A stretch of DNA of 64,000 nt from contig MFEQ01000006.1 in assembly GCA_001777665.1 (NCBI GenBank), forward strand, positions 76,956 to 140,955, given 5' to 3'. Position numbers and translations under genes: made by a program. The notes under the pieces were generated by a model that saw nothing but the letters and a program-made list of their open reading frames with translations, was not told the origin of the DNA and did not search any database. Source of the DNA: Candidatus Doudnabacteria bacterium RIFCSPHIGHO2_02_FULL_42_25. GTDB taxonomy: Bacteria; Patescibacteria; Doudnabacteria; UBA920; O2-02-FULL-48-8. Below, in pieces: positions 63,292 to 64,000 of this stretch; the first letter of the stretch is position 1, and each line of letters begins with the position of its first letter.

Positions 63292-64000
63292 TTATGTCAG
63301 GTCTAATGCTTCTTTATCTTTAATTATTTCATCAATCAATTCCGGAGTTAGCTCCCACTGTTGATCTTTATATTTCAAGACTATATCAGTGCCTGTTTCA
63401 TCCCCAACCAAATCAAGACTAAACCCTTCGCTGAATCCAAACCCATTTTTATCTGGTAAGGACTCTATAAATTTCATAACATCGTCTCGCCCCTTTGTCT
63501 TTTCGATGACTTTCATTAAAAAACTTTCAGTGACCGTAGCATGAGAACCCAAAAATCGTTGTAATTCATTTTGAAATTTAAGATATTTATCTGGATTGTC
63601 AGCAACTAACCGCTGAAAGTTAGGTAAAATTTCTAAATATCTCCTTACTATCTCTGCAATTCCTGCCGCTTGTCTGCTATAACTGGTGGAGGAATGATCT
63701 TTAAGTTTTCGAACAAGATCGTCGCTTTCTTCTACAGCAAATAATAAATAATCTTTTTTATTTACATAATGATCCATAGCTGCATCTTTAAATTCACCCT
63801 CCCAAACAAAATTCAATCTTTCGTCTACCATGTCCTTTCTTCCAACTTTCACCGATCCGGCCACCAACTCTTTGATGTCTTCAAGAGTTGTATCTTCTCC
63901 GATTTCGGGTTGGTCAGCCAACATCTGGCGCATCGCGGTTTCCACAGAACGTTCACGGGAGGATCCGAATGCCACAGCCACTTCAGGATTGGGATTTTTT
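63292..64000 (-). CDS. Hypothetical acidic protein, 5' end outside window
   Basis: The frame is open to the right edge (codons before the GTG at 63981 read KNPNPE), so the start may lie outside. The visible part has AVAFGSSRERSVETAMRQML near the edge, a helical middle (DDLVRKLKDHSSTSYSRQAA) and a C-terminal QWELTPELIDEIIKDKEALD. No family is recognised. It precedes the swivel gene at 62251 by three bases and is probably co-transcribed with it. Confidence 0.7.
   Translation of the reverse strand, partial: KNPNPEVAVAFGSSRERSVETAMRQMLADQPEIGEDTTLEDIKELVAGSVKVGRKDMVDERLNFVWEGEFKDAAMDHYVNKKDYLLFAVEESDDLVRKLKDHSSTSYSRQAAGIAEIVRRYLEILPNFQRLVADNPDKYLKFQNELQRFLGSHATVTESFLMKVIEKTKGRDDVMKFIESLPDKNGFGFSEGFSLDLVGDETGTDIVLKYKDQQWELTPELIDEIIKDKEALDLT

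Overview
The window looks like a chromosome segment of a Candidate Phyla Radiation (Patescibacteria) bacterium. The evidence is a compact AT-rich genome, overlapping genes, a spc operon that passes directly from rpsE to rplO with no rpmD (L30), a prolyl-tRNA synthetase without an editing insert, several apparently leaderless promoters, and a dense supply of intergenic palindromes. The lower taxon cannot be read from the sequence. No rRNA, tRNA or CRISPR array was recognised.

Layout. 0-3 kb: mreC(partial)-mreB-proS. 3-5 kb: a GC-rich orphan gene and a two-gene module built around a PaaX/Cas2-like protein, framed by copies of one 37-bp palindromic repeat. 5-9 kb: rseP, frr, a beta-propeller lipoprotein and holB. 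9-11.6 kb: two GC-rich orphan genes with elaborate leaders, then a second PaaX/Cas2-like gene framed by a different palindrome. 11.6-18.3 kb: a second mreB, murA, murB, a PEGA protein, rnhA, recJ and a receiver domain. 18-30 kb: central carbon genes (gpmI, pgk, gap, fba, a PfkB kinase, split transketolase, rpe, rpiB, tpiA, galT). 30-35 kb: ruvX, htrA, map, two P-loop kinases and small orphan genes. 35.4-46.9 kb: secY and the spc/S10 ribosomal operons, with a glycerophosphodiesterase inserted between rplC and rplD. 47-53.5 kb: tuf, an island of tiny GC-rich genes on the opposite strand, then fusA-rpsG-rpsL. 53.5-58 kb: M50 peptidase, rpmB, mscL and a flavin-salvage set (FMN riboswitch, DMT transporter, riboflavin kinase, RibL-like FAD synthase). 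58-64 kb: three paralogous phosphohistidine swivel-domain proteins on the minus strand, interleaved with two histidine-phosphatase-like genes on the plus strand.

Nearly all housekeeping genes lie on the minus strand in tight operons. Superimposed on them is a second layer: short GC-rich genes, almost all on the plus strand, each with its own TTGACA-type promoter or extended -10, a structured leader (three contain 6-8 codon leader ORFs), a strong Shine-Dalgarno and its own terminator. These look like independently transcribed orphan cassettes and are the least explained part of the window. The other unusual items are the repeat-framed PaaX/Cas2-like modules, the alternation of swivel-domain and histidine-phosphatase genes with a relic of a fourth swivel gene, and the hexamer-based hairpins that fill ribosomal operon spacers. 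Positions of promoters, hairpins and terminators come from reading the sequence by eye; no folding or database search was run.
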